A DNA stretch of 64,000 nt from Chrysoperla carnea (taxonomy: Eukaryota; Arthropoda; Insecta; Neuroptera; Chrysopidae): assembly GCF_905475395.1 (NCBI RefSeq), contig NC_058338.1, positions 98,503,435 through 98,567,434 of the forward strand. The letters run 5' to 3'. Below, in pieces: positions 1-9,727 of the stretch. A program made the translations under genes and the position numbers. The notes under the pieces are model-generated. The model was not told the origin of the DNA. It ran no database searches and saw only the letters and a program-made list of their open reading frames with translations. The stretch's first letter is position 1. The number at the start of each line of letters is the position of its first letter.

Positions 1-277
1 TTTACCGTTAGTCCTGACACACTCTGTATTAATAAATCATAATTAGTGACACATTGAAATCATTAATAAATTTTTTTGTTATAAATAAAGAACATTTGTA
101 AAAATTCAAATAAAAAACAAGTGAAAACAAACAATTGACTGAGTTATTATTGAAAGACTATGTATAGACAGTGTTGATTACGCAATCGTTTGTTTTTTAC
201 GTCATGCAAGTAAAGAAAGATAGCCACACATACATACATGTCACAAACACATAACTGATATTCCCATATAACAAGTA

Positions 278-1027
278 GGGGAGCATGGGTGAATTGGCAC
301 CATCTAAGGAATATTGTTAATAAAATTCATAATTTCTATAATTTAAATTTTTATTTATTATGAACGTAAGCTGTATTTATCTGGTTACCAGAAAATCACA
401 GAAAAATATTAAACTTAAGTAAAGCTTGGCTAAAATTTAAAAAATTCTGAACTGTGTTTTTCGCTCCAATTACCCGAACGTTCGGGAAATAGGAGCCAAT
501 AAATGTCTCATAAGTGGAAGGGGAGCCATTAAAATTTTAATCAGTCTAGAGTAGTCTTATCTTTGATTTCAATCAGTCACAAATAAATCTAATCTTATAT
601 ACCAAAGAATTAAATAACAATAGGAACATTTGGTGACAAAATGGTCTCGTTTGTCCAACCATTATGGGAGTAGGTGAAGATAACTCCCGGCGGTCCATCT
701 TTTTTGAACTGAGGCGAGTGGCATTGACGTGCAAGAATAAAAAGAGGTGGGATGGAAATTATCGTCACTTCAAACTGTTGCCATACAGCTCGCATTACCC
801 GCTTAACCTTGAATCGAAAAAATAAAATTTCAAAATTTCCTCTCGTAATCCATCAAAATTTCAATAGTCGTACATAGATTTAGAGATATAATAAACGTAA
901 ATACAATATTAAACGTATATATTTTAATGCATACCTGGGACATCATTCTTTTGTATTTTGTATAACAGTGGACTCGCTTTTGGACTCGCTCCCATTACCC
1001 GCGGGCTCTCATTACCCCATGTTCCCC
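278..1027 (-). mobile_element. pogo-like DNA transposon remnant (TA target duplication)
   Basis: This 750-bp insert has imperfect terminal inverted repeats, GGGGAGCATGGG at the left and the complement of CCCATGTTCCCC at the right. It is flanked by TA at 276-277 and 1028-1029. It splits a family A repeat whose two halves resume on either side, so the boundaries are well defined. TA duplication is typical of the Tc1/mariner/pogo group, and a pogo-type DDE transposase fragment lies inside on the minus strand. Several ATTACCC/GGGTAAT motifs occur within. It is internally decayed and cannot be autonomous. Confidence 0.75.
610..795 (-). pseudogene. Fragment of pogo-type DDE transposase
   Basis: About 60 codons are open on the minus strand inside the TA-flanked element. 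The segment PPGVIFTYSHNGWTNETI resembles the stretch of the DDE superfamily endonuclease domain in pogo/Tigger/jerky transposases that precedes the second catalytic Asp region: a Pro-Pro-Gly turn, then a Ser-x-Asn-Gly-Trp motif. Nothing upstream or downstream continues the domain in frame, so this is a relic. The family call rests on recognising this motif together with the TA target site. The exact subfamily is unknown. Confidence 0.55.
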
Positions 1028-1584
1028 TATTATATAATTTGCGCTCTCACGGGTAAACAGTGATGTTTAAGAAAAAATGTTTCAGACAAAAGTTTATTTT
1101 TTAAAAGGAACATTTTTTACATTTAAACTTTTTTTGTATCAGTAACGGTTTACAAGATAGGTCCTACAGATCCAAGATCCAATTGACCTATGTTGCTCAT
1201 TTTCGAACGCAACACACCATTTTTACGTCCTTAGTACGCTATTAAAATTTCAGCTTGATATATCTTTTCGATTTTTAGTTACAATCTTGAAACTAAACTT
1301 AGTATACCTTGATATATTTCACATATACATGGTATAAATACTGTATTAGAATAAGTTTGAATTTAATGAACTTACAACCGCGATAATCACTTTTATAAAT
1401 TAAAATGATTTTTTTTATAAAAATAACATTAATTATTAGACATTAGATATTAACGTGATCTGTGATCTATCTTTATGATTGTCAACAAACATTTTATAAA
1501 GTCATAATATATTAGAACGTCAACACTCCAGTTATGAGCATTTTACTACAGGAAATATAAAGACCCGAAAATAAGTTTTACTTA

Positions 1585-2375
1585 AAAAAATACTTAATGG
1601 CTGAAATTTTAGTGGGTGTTTGGGAGCATGTCCCGAGTCAAAAACCGAGTTTTGTATTCTTGGTGGTGGGGGAAGATACAACCCCGTGTCAATACAGAGC
1701 TGAATTGGTTTTTATTATTTTTTGGAATTTTGCTTATCTATCGAATGGTAATGGTCAATGACAATGGCCGGTCAAAGGTCAAATGTGAGAGGTAGTTTTC
1801 GTTTATTGACTTATTGACTTTATTACCATTCGATAGACAATCAAAATTGATAAATTTGATTATTCACAGACTATCATTCGATAACCAGTAACCAATGATA
1901 ATCAGTAGATATTAGTAAATTTTTTTAAATAATATTCAACTGAGGTAAGGATTTTTTAAAATTATAACATGATTCAATTTGATTGTATTATTTTGCAAAA
2001 ACATTAAATTATTGTACGTAAACAAACAAACTATGTGACAATGGGTGTGGTTTGTTTGCTTAGGTCCAATGATAAATTGTTTATCAATTTTTGTCATACC
2101 TGTAGCTCCCAAATTAGGGCTCAGATCTAAATTTGGAAAAGAGTTTTCTTGTTGCTCTTGATTATTTTGGGGAGTTAGGTTTCTGCAGTTAATAACAGAA
2201 CACGTTGTATATAGCTTGACTGTACGTGCGATAACAACAAAGATAACTTATAAAAACCAACTCACCCCTGTATTGACACGGGGTTGTATATTCCTCTACC
2301 ACCAATAATACGAAAATTCAGTTTCAGACTAATTCAACCAATCACCCCTCTAAAAATTTCTGCCATTAGGTTTTT
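1585..2375. repeat. Long inverted-repeat (foldback/MITE-type) element
   Basis: The sequence from 1588 to about 1715 returns in reverse complement at about 2250-2375. For example, CAACCCCGTGTCAATACAG lies at one end and its complement at the other. The arms are about 130 bp and diverged. A second, inner inverted repeat is present (CTATCGAATGGTAAT near 1738 against its complement near 1820). No open reading frame of note occurs inside. It is probably a non-autonomous DNA element; I see no clear target duplication. Confidence 0.65.
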
Positions 2376-3300
2376 TTTTTTAAAGTAAAATATCTTTTTT
2401 TACTGTACTGTTTAGCTCACGCTTGATTTAAAACATAAATAACAATTATATCAATAATTTTGAAATGATGTATGTGGTTGCAACATTTTCTATCTTCATA
2501 TAATTTTATCTACTTTCGAATTATGTTTTTTTTCAGATTTTTTTTAACCTATTTACAGTTTTTAAAAATATACTTTTTTTCAAGTCCTTTAGAAATTGTG
2601 AGAATATCTCTCATCAGAGTAAAAGTATAAACAAAAACATATTAATTTCGGAAATTATCGGGCCTGTTGTCGTGTACTTTCGTTAGTTGTCGTACTCAGT
2701 AATATAATATTATTTATTTTGATTTAGAATTTTTAAAGAATATTTAACGCGCGAAATATTTGACGCATTTGGCAAGTTTCTCATCACGCAACTAAAGATT
2801 ACCGAACGATTGACGGCACTGCCGACGGGTTAATTGAATTTTTAACAGTTGGATACATAGATGTGGACGTACCGTGGATAGAACAAGTCAGGGCAGCTGC
2901 TTCATTTGGATTTGTATTTTCTATTGATTTATTTGATTGAAAAATATATATGTTTATGCATAAATACTGTTAAATTTTTGAAAAAGTTTTAGGGCAAAAA
3001 TATGTAATTTGCTCCTTCTAAATCGAAAATTTCTGTTTTGCTCCCTCATTGTACTAAATCTGAGTACGTCCATGTATGTTAGCCATTACAAGGATAACAA
3101 GTTGTTTCAAGTAGTGCCATCTACAATTGGTTGGAGTAAACATCACCTTAGTTCTCCATGTTATCATGTACCTAGCGGAGTTTTTCATGGTAATAAATAG
3201 AGGCAAATATCTATTAGAATGTTATTGTTTATAAAAGAACAAGATTTTTTTTCAAAATTTTCCCATAGACGTCGGAGAAATCCATTGGAATTATAAAATG
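2376..3300. other. No gene seen
   Basis: This is AT-rich DNA. A slightly more GC-balanced stretch at 2750-2900 contains several CG dinucleotides, but no frame there stays open or resembles a known domain. No repeat shared with the rest of the window was found. Confidence 0.4.
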
Positions 3301-3309
3301 TAAAAGCAA

Positions 3310-3645
3310 ATAATTCAGTACCTAATAGAACATCATTTGTATATGCGTATCCGAACTCATCATTTTGGTAGTTTGAACTACTCCTCCAGAGGGTTCAGGC
3401 ATGTTTATAACGACTAGATATGCCTTGATTTGTTATATTCGCCGATAGATGGCTCTAAGCGCATAATAGGTATTTATCAAAGAATACAGATACATAATAG
3501 AACAACAATTTTATACACATATTCGAACTCACCATTTGGTAGTTTGAACTATTCCTCCAGAGGGCTTATTATGTTACAACCAAAAAAATACATTGGTTTG
3601 TTAAATTCACCAATAGATCACTCTATGCGCATAATATTTTTATTT
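3310..3645 (+). repeat. Family H repeat, two tandem units of about 165 bp
   Basis: Two head-to-tail units begin near 3316 and 3482. Shared blocks include TTTGGTAGTTTGAACTA, CCTCCAGAGGG and an ATGCGCATAATA-like end. The units differ by many substitutions and small indels, so the duplication is old. A third, inverted unit lies at 3975-4990. The family is unassigned. Confidence 0.7.
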
Positions 3646-3849
3646 TTATTTTGTATCATCATTTAATTTTTTATTATTTTTTTAAGAAAATTGGTATTAT
3701 ATTTTTTATATAAATTAATTTTGTCAGGTACAGTAAAAACATCCATTCGTTTACCTAAAAAGTATTTTATCAAAAAAATATTTTCATATATTTTCGTTAT
3801 TATTTTTTAGCTTAAATGATATTATAAAGTTTAAGTTTAATTAATTAGA

Positions 3850-3968
3850 AGATTCTATGAACACCCATACCAAAATTTTTTTCTTAGCATCAATATTTTT
3901 AACCCTTACAAACTTGGGACTAAACTTAATATACTATGTATATTTCATATATATATATATATGGTATA
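3850..3968 (-). repeat. Family A repeat, short 5' fragment
   Basis: This is the complement of the family A head: the blocks AACACCCATACCAAAAT and TACAAACTTGGGACTAAAC are followed by a TATA-rich microsatellite in place of the usual head. Only the first 120 bp of the family remain. It abuts the inverted family H unit. Confidence 0.7.
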
Positions 3969-4063
3969 ATACATGTTATGTGCATAGAGTCATCTATCGG
4001 TGAATAAAACAAACCAACGCATATCTAGTCGTTATACATATTTAACGCTTAAAGCCTCTGGAG

Positions 4064-4891
4064 CAGGGGCTTCTTAAACTATGGGTCGCGACCCCATTTG
4101 GGGTCGCGTAGCAAAATTCTGGGGTCGCGAGAGGTAAAAATACAATTTAACAGAAAATGTTTTTTAACTTGTAAAATTATTGTTATAAAGATAAAATAAC
4201 AATTATCGTAGATAAATATATCATAAAATCTTCTAGTTCGTAAAGATTGTTTGTACCTGCATTTCTATTAAGAGTATTATAATAACTTGAATAACATTTA
4301 CTATGAATTATGAAATGTTATTGGAATTAATAAAAAATATAAATTTATTTTTGTCAATCTCTAAAAGCCGAAATAATCCCGAGAAATAATTATCAACAAA
4401 ATTTCTAGGTATTCTTGCTGAAGAAACAGCTTTAACACATATTAAATCCCAATATCGTTCAGCGATAAAAAATGTTGAAGAGGTCTTACGTCCAGCAGTT
4501 TCAAACATTCCACCAAGATTTGGTTTGTTATGCAATAAAAAACAGGCACATCCATCTCATAAAATTTTGAACTTATACTTTAATTTAATACTTACCACGC
4601 AACTACTTGAATATATTCGAGAGAATTAAGACAGTCAGAATCCACTTTTATTTTTGAAACTATAATAAATACAATTTTATAATTTTTTGTGCAATTTTTA
4701 ATTTTAGATTTTTGTATGTTTCAAAACAAATTCTAAACTCTTATATATTTTCATATGTATATGTATATTGTTACCTAATAAATAAATCATCAAAAAATAT
4801 TAATTTATTTTTCTTTTATATTTGTATGGGGTAGTCAAGAAACTCGCAATCATAAATGGGGTCGTGAATTACAAAAGTTTAAGAAGCCCTG
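4064..4891 (+). mobile_element. Non-autonomous hAT element
   Basis: The 828-bp element begins CAGGGGCTTCTTAAAC and ends with the complement of CAGGGCTTCTTAAAC, the CAG...CTG termini usual for hAT transposons. Sub-terminal GGGTCGCGACCCC and GGGGTCG blocks are also mirrored. Six bases, CTGGAG, are repeated at 4058-4063 and 4892-4897. This is shorter than the canonical 8-bp hAT duplication, so either the flanks have mutated or the original site was partly repetitive. A hAT transposase C-terminus survives inside, so this looks like an internal-deletion derivative. Confidence 0.8.
4390..4629 (+). pseudogene. hAT transposase C-terminal remnant (SCAND3/ZBED5-like)
   Basis: About 80 codons stay open. 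Residues such as THIKSQYRSAIKNVEEVLRP, then VSNIPPRFGLLCNKKQAHPS follow the conserved C-terminal pattern of domesticated and transposon-borne hAT proteins of the SCAND3/ZBED5 type (K-x-x-Y-R-x-x-L, then L-R-x-x-x-S-x-I-x-P). The FGLLC-KKQ tail is also typical. The usual stop after the final SH has been lost, and the frame runs on into the 3' non-coding part. The catalytic core is absent. The family is recognised by pattern only. Confidence 0.6.
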
Positions 4892-4990
4892 CTGGAGGAG
4901 TAGTGAGAGGAGTAACTACCAAAATGGTGAGTTCGAATACGTATTTACAAAGGATGTTCTATTAGGTATTCTGTATTCTTTGGTAAAAGC

Positions 4991-5701
4991 TAAGTTTCTT
5001 GCTATATCAGTCGTTAAATAATGTCTGTGTCTGATCGACGAGCGTCTCGTTTCATTTCAGTTTCCAAGGTAATCATACTAACATCAAAAATATTTTAAGA
5101 AAAACATCAAATAACGTCAAAAATTATTTATTATAAACAAATTTTGTATAACTTGGATCGAATCTCTTGAGAATGAACGCAAGTTCGAAAAATTATGAGA
5201 ACAAATGAAAAAACATGTAGTCATACACTAATAATAAAATTATTTTTTATTATTTTAATTATTTATTAATAAAATGGTAAATTTTTCATTTTGATTGGAA
5301 TTTTTATTCATACACATAAAAATTAACATTTGGCGTAAATATGGCATCGATTTCTAACCTCATAAGCACTGGCTAGTATATTGGTGAATAGGACGGAACA
5401 CACCCAATATGTTATGTTATAGTCGGCAGCCTAAAGCCTAATACATCCTGGCATGAGGCGCTCAACTGAACGCCCCCTTTATTACAACTTTAGGTTAACA
5501 ACATATTTTGACAGTACTTTGACTTATAACAAATAACGTTTATTTGTACATTTTGGTTATGATTCTAAACATAATTTTAGAAAATATATTTTGAATTATT
5601 TTTAACATAATGGTAAATATGGTGAATATTATATTAATCTAGACAATAATTATTTTAAATTCACAATCTTAAGGTTATGTTCAACTAAACATACAAAAAG
5701 A
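4991..5701. other. Upstream region of the Tat-SF1 gene
   Basis: This is AT-rich DNA between the family H/hAT block and the start codon of the Tat-SF1 homologue. It should contain that gene's promoter and 5' leader, but I see no convincing TATA box or initiator and no splice acceptor that would demand an upstream exon. A GC-richer patch at 5395-5480 (CCTGGCATGAGGCGCTCAAC) is not recognisable. Confidence 0.4.
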
Positions 5702-7129
5702 ATGGACGAGAAACATCCAGAAACATCATCACCAGATAATAATGCTGCGAACATTGAGAAATGTTCCAACGAACCACTTTCCACTGAATTAACAGAAGCG
5801 ACAGATGAAAATCAGGCACCGACAAATATTACTGACGAAAAACCTTCAGAAAATGATACAACGCAAAAAGAAACATCATCTATTGCTGATAACCCCAAAA
5901 TAAATTCGAAAGAACCATCAAATGAAAGTGAAAAATCAGAAGTAAGTACAGAAAATATTCATTATGAAGGTTCTGTTGCAATTCATACCGATCCAAAAAC
6001 TGGATACCAATATGAATGGAACACCGCAAAAAATGAATGGGTTCCGCGAAATACATTGTCATATGGATTCGAAAACGATACACACACTTATACAGATGCA
6101 GATGGTGTAAAATATTTTTGGGATATCGAAAAACAAGCATGGTTTCCAAAAGTAGATGATGATTTTATAGCTCAGTATCAAATGAGTTATGGTTTTGTTG
6201 ATAATAACATTCCAGTAGATGATAAACCATCAACAGAAAAACCAACTGAAGTGAAAAAAACAGCAGAAAAACGAAAGCCATCAGCTCCAACATGGTTTGA
6301 AGTAGATGAAAGTCAAAATAATAAAGTTTATGTTAGTAATCTACCATTAGATATTACCGAACAAGAATTGGCTGATTTTATGCAGAAATGTGGTCTTTTA
6401 ATGCGGGACCCAGCGACGGGAAAAATGAAAATGAAACTATATACGGAAAAAGATAATCCTGATCAATTAAAAGGTGACGCCTTATGTACATATATTAAAA
6501 TAGAATCCGTTGATTTAGCCTTAAATTTATTAGATGATTACGATTTACGTGGCCATAAAGTTAAAGTTGAACGTGCAAAATTCCAAATGAAAGGTAATGA
6601 ATATGATCCACGTTTAAAACCAAAAAAGAAAAAGAAAAAAGAGTTAGAGAAAATTAAACGACAACAAGAGAAATTATTTGATTGGCGGCCAGAAAAAATG
6701 CGTGGAGAACGATCGAAACATGAGAAAACTGTTATTATAAAGAATTTATTCGAACCATCGATATTCGATAAGGATGTCTCATTGATTCTAGAATATCAAG
6801 ATGATTTACGTGAGGAATGTAAAAAGTGTGGGGATGTTAGACGCGTTCATATTTACGATCGGCATCCTGAAGGTGTCGCTCAAGTTACAATGCGAGAACC
6901 AGAAGAGGCTGATGAAGTAGTGCTCCTATTAAATAATCGTTGGTTTGGTCAACGGAAAATTACAGCTGAAACGTGGGATGGTAAAACGAAATACAAGATT
7001 GCTGAGCAGGATTCTGAATTAACGAAACGTTTAGATAATTGGGAACAGTTCTTAGAAAGTGGTGAACCAGCTAATAATACTGAAGAGAAATCAAATAGTA
7101 ATAAAGATGTTACAACAAAAATTGAATAA
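5702..7129 (+). CDS. HTATSF1: Tat-SF1 / CUS2 homologue (17S U2 snRNP-associated factor)
   Basis: The 475-codon single-exon frame encodes a Tat-SF1 homologue, a nuclear factor that binds SF3B1 and accompanies the U2 snRNP (yeast CUS2; Drosophila barricade). Residues 1-90 are acidic, Ser/Thr/Asn-rich and low-complexity. Two aromatic repeats follow: TGYQYEWNTAKNEWVPR (100-116) and DADGVKYFWDIEKQAWFPK (132-150). The first RRM spans about 208-295, with RNP2 VYVSNL (209-214) and RNP1 KGDALCTY (257-264). A lysine-rich linker (306-320) leads to the second RRM (about 342-425). That RRM carries RWF at 413-415, the R-x-F signature of a U2AF-homology motif that binds UHM-ligand motifs. The ATG is the first in frame after an AT-rich leader. 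The length is somewhat shorter than the human protein, which has a long acidic tail; here the tail is only about 25 residues. The absence of introns could be ancestral loss or retrocopying, but there is no decay and no poly(A) or duplication, so I treat it as the working gene. Confidence 0.95.
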   Translation: MDEKHPETSSPDNNAANIEKCSNEPLSTELTEATDENQAPTNITDEKPSENDTTQKETSSIADNPKINSKEPSNESEKSEVSTENIHYEGSVAIHTDPKTGYQYEWNTAKNEWVPRNTLSYGFENDTHTYTDADGVKYFWDIEKQAWFPKVDDDFIAQYQMSYGFVDNNIPVDDKPSTEKPTEVKKTAEKRKPSAPTWFEVDESQNNKVYVSNLPLDITEQELADFMQKCGLLMRDPATGKMKMKLYTEKDNPDQLKGDALCTYIKIESVDLALNLLDDYDLRGHKVKVERAKFQMKGNEYDPRLKPKKKKKKELEKIKRQQEKLFDWRPEKMRGERSKHEKTVIIKNLFEPSIFDKDVSLILEYQDDLREECKKCGDVRRVHIYDRHPEGVAQVTMREPEEADEVVLLLNNRWFGQRKITAETWDGKTKYKIAEQDSELTKRLDNWEQFLESGEPANNTEEKSNSNKDVTTKIE

Positions 7130-7152
7130 TGATTAATTTGTTATAATGATGA

Positions 7153-7185
7153 AATAAAATAAATATTTTTAAAGCCTAAAATAAA
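7153..7185 (+). promoter_or_regulatory. Polyadenylation signals of the Tat-SF1 gene
   Basis: Overlapping AATAAA hexamers lie at 7153-7158 and 7158-7163, and another at 7180-7185, 24 to 51 bp after the stop codon. They are followed by a T-rich stretch. This predicts a very short 3' UTR, ending before the SINE at 7230. Confidence 0.6.
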
Positions 7186-7229
7186 ATTTTTGTTTTATTA
7201 TACAAACTACAGAGAATTATTTTCTGCAA

Positions 7230-7488
7230 TAGGTTAGGTTAGGTTATATTGGCTGCCCACGAAGGCCACACGTAGGCTATGGTTGTGTTTTACCATCTTT
7301 CCGCTGATAATTTCATTTATCAGCTCCTCAATTTCAGAGGCTGAGTGCACCTCTTTCATACATTTACCATGCACTACACCAGCCCACCACCACTATTAAT
7401 TTAATTAATTTTGTTGCGACGGCGGGTATCGAACCCGTCAACCCAAGCATACCGCGGACGGAATTGGTTACGCCTTAACCAACTGTAA
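7230..7488 (-). mobile_element. tRNA-derived SINE with TTAGG-type tail, copy 1
   Basis: Read on the minus strand, this starts with a tRNA-like head: an A-box-like GGTTAAGGCGTAACC and a B box inside CGGGTTCGATACCCGCC. It runs through a body of about 170 bp and ends in CCTAACCTAACCTA. The same sequence, in the other orientation, is at 48698-48978. The repeated tail unit is the insect telomere unit (TTAGG on the plus strand). The imperfect flanks CTGCAAT and CTGTAAT may be the target duplication. It sits just downstream of the Tat-SF1 poly(A) signals. Confidence 0.8.
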
Positions 7489-7784
7489 TCGTGAACTTTC
7501 AATCGTCACCAAAAATGCTATTTACTTTTACTGCATATAATTAAATTTCCTATCATTTTTGTTCAATGTTGTTTTTATATCACTTACCGTTACCGACTTA
7601 TACGACTATCACGATTTAATTATTTACTTTTTGACCGATATCTCTTCTAATATTTGTTTAAACAATAAAATGCTAATACCCTAACTTTTTAATTTACAAA
7701 TTTCCAACAACTTTTTTTAAAATTGGTATTTTTTAAGATATTATGCGTTAAATGTTGCATTACAACTGCAGATAATTGAGAATT

Positions 7785-8062
7785 TTTCTTCCACTGAATT
7801 ACAGGAGTTACTTTTTTTTTAAATAGGTTTATTGTCACGTTCTAAATGTAAATGCACAAAAATCCTTAAAAAATTTGGAGGGCTGAAGTGCTGCCATTTT
7901 GAGAAAAACCGTTTCGGCGCCAATATGCCCGTAACCGTGCACTTCAGGCCAAAAATGGTAACAAATTTTACTGTCGATAATTAAATTTCTTATTGCTAAT
8001 ACGTGAATTTTCTGAACCTATTTAAATAAAAAATAACTCCTGTAATTTAGTGAATTATGGAC
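7785..8062. repeat. Inverted-repeat element
   Basis: The segment TTACAGGAGTTA with the following T-run and AAATAGGTT (7800-7830) recurs as its complement at 8005-8055. Arms are about 55 bp. Just outside the left arm and inside the right one, a block ending AATTAAATTTC occurs as a diverged direct repeat (near 7540 and 7980). No coding capacity. Confidence 0.5.
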
Positions 8063-8159
8063 AAGAGTAACGAGCTTGTATATTATCTGTAATATTCTTA
8101 TTTAACAAGGTATTACATAAAGTATCAAAAAAGTGTGTGTGTACTTATGTACACGCGTT

Positions 8160-9138
8160 CGAAGTTATACTTCTTCGGCGTAACAAGATAAAAATCTTTT
8201 TAAAAATTTTATCTTTTGCCTTATTTTACATTTGTAGAAAAAACGACATTAACAATAGAAAATAGAAAAAAGGTATTTAATACATTAAAAGTTTTATTAT
8301 AATGCATTATTTAGTTAAATAAAGTTTATTTAATATTTAATAAAAAATATCACAAAAAATTATTTCTACATAATTAAAAAAATGGGCATTTTTTTATTTT
8401 AGCATGAAACTTATACAAATTGATATTTACTATTTAATTCACGTCCATTGGTTGGAGTTCAGTAGAAATGTGAGTTACAAGAGGCTTATGATAGCTAAAG
8501 TATGATATGAATATTCTTGTAGAAACATTATCTAAATATCGTACAAATACAGCATCAATAGTTGTACCATGTCGTGTCGTAGAAACTACTGGGTCATTAT
8601 TGATTGACAGATTTGAATCTTCACGTAAGAAATTGATAAGTTCCCGAGCATTATCTGTGCTGAAATTAACATTAAAATCTCCACTTAAAATCAGTAATAA
8701 CTAACCCCAAATTCTATAAACGTATTCAAAGTAATATGTAAAAACTGTTCTTATCACTTAAAATAATTACTCAAAGTAATATATAAAAACAATTATTATC
8801 ACTTATAATCACAGTAAATTATTTTATAATATATTATGATATTATTTGAGAAAATATGTATTTATGTATATTTTTATATATTTTATTCGGACTGATACAA
8901 AACACGTGTGGTAGCTTCAGAAATACTTAAATAAAGAAATATTGTGAATACAGTTGTCAGTTCTCACGCAAACATACGTAGATGTCCTTACTTTTACTTT
9001 GTTGGTACCTTTATTTGAAAAACTAAAATGTTAACTGTAGCTAACTTCATCATGTCGGTTTTTCGTGACGGTGTGCGCGCGCATCGTAAAAATTTACCCT
9101 CATCATTTCTGCCTAACGCGCCAAAAGAAGTATAACTT
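8160..9138. mobile_element. Unassigned element bounded by mirrored GAAGTTATACTTC ends
   Basis: GAAGTTATACTTCTTCGGCG at 8160-8179 is mirrored near 9113-9138 by GCGCCAAAAGAAGTATAACTTC-type sequence, so about 24 bp are inverted about 1 kb apart. Each end is itself a near palindrome (GAAGT, ATA, ACTTC). Next to each outer or inner side are GT- or CG-rich runs. Between the ends lies the endonuclease fragment at 8434-8700 on the minus strand and AT-rich filler. The ends may define one element or be two independent copies of an end sequence in opposite orientation. Confidence 0.4.
8434..8700 (-). pseudogene. Endonuclease (EEP-fold) fragment of a transposon
   Basis: About 88 codons are open on the minus strand from just after a TAG to a TAA at 8434-8436. 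They begin LLILSGDFNVNF, the catalytic GDFN motif of exonuclease/endonuclease/phosphatase nucleases. They continue with STTRHGTTIDAVFVRYLDN and end with FISYFSYHKPLVTHIS, corresponding to the terminal SDH region, where SYHKP replaces SDH. The TTRHGTTIDAVF signature recalls the nucleases that accompany Helentron-type Rep-helicase transposons, though a non-LTR retrotransposon origin is possible. The N-terminal half of the fold is missing. It cannot act alone. Confidence 0.6.
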
Positions 9139-9417
9139 CAAAAAACTCGGAAACGGCAAAACTGGGAGCTCCATCTCAAAAGGTAAATTAGTCGAGTAAA
9201 TAAACCGGAAAATACTGTAAAATGTTAAAAACCTATGACACAGCACCAATTTCAAAAATTGTTTCTTCTGCGTGTTTCTTAAAATTTTAGGAACACATTC
9301 ATTACCACCAGCATTAATTTGAAAATTGGGAATTATTTCAAACCCAACCCCCACACTCCAAGAAGAAACAGATTATAAATGAATTTTGGGTCTCCGGAAT
9401 TTGGGATTTAAAAAAAA

Positions 9418-9727
9418 AATGGAAAGATCATAAATGTATAAGTTTTATAACAAAACTTTATATTTTTTCATGGTAATTTTAAAGTTACAGACAGTTCGTA
9501 AAAGATCGTATAACGTCATAATGTTAATTGAATAGTATACAGTGTATACTATTCAATTAACATTATTACATCACAACGATGTTTTACGAACATTTTTTTT
9601 GTCAGGCGTTTTATTCGTTTCTCTTTTGAAAAGTTCTTTAACAACTGTCTGTAACTTTAAAATTATCATGAAAAAATAAAAACAGTTTTCTTATAAAACT
9701 TATATAAGTGTGATCTTTCCATTTTTG
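9418..9727. repeat. Palindromic foldback element with a near-perfect core
   Basis: The two halves are mirror images. TTTTAAAGTTACAGACAG lies near 9478 and its complement near 9645. The centre (9521-9567) is a palindrome with arms of about 21 bp, AATGTTAATTGAATAGTATAC on one side, joined by AGT. The outer arms reach TGGAAAGATC near 9420 and its complement near 9717. The element is about 310 bp with no coding capacity. Confidence 0.75.

Larger units (their letters stand above)
118..1339 (-). repeat. Family A interspersed repeat, copy 1 (interrupted)
   Basis: This is a minus-oriented copy of the commonest repeat in the window. Its 3' part is 118-275 and its 5' part 1030-1339. The two are separated by a pogo-like insertion at 278-1027. 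The stretch that carries the GTCT-type microsatellite in other copies is deleted near 1281. It matches the copies at 23990, 28600, 40215, 41622, 52745, 60510 and 60965. The full-length unit is about 580 bp, has no terminal inverted repeats and no coding potential that I can see. The family is unassigned. Confidence 0.8.
3975..4990 (-). repeat. Family H repeat, inverted unit split by a hAT element
   Basis: The flanks 3975-4063 and 4892-4990 together reconstruct one family H unit in reverse orientation to the pair at 3310-3645. They include the complement of the CCTCCAGAGGG block, which is exactly where the hAT element at 4064-4891 inserted. Confidence 0.7.
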
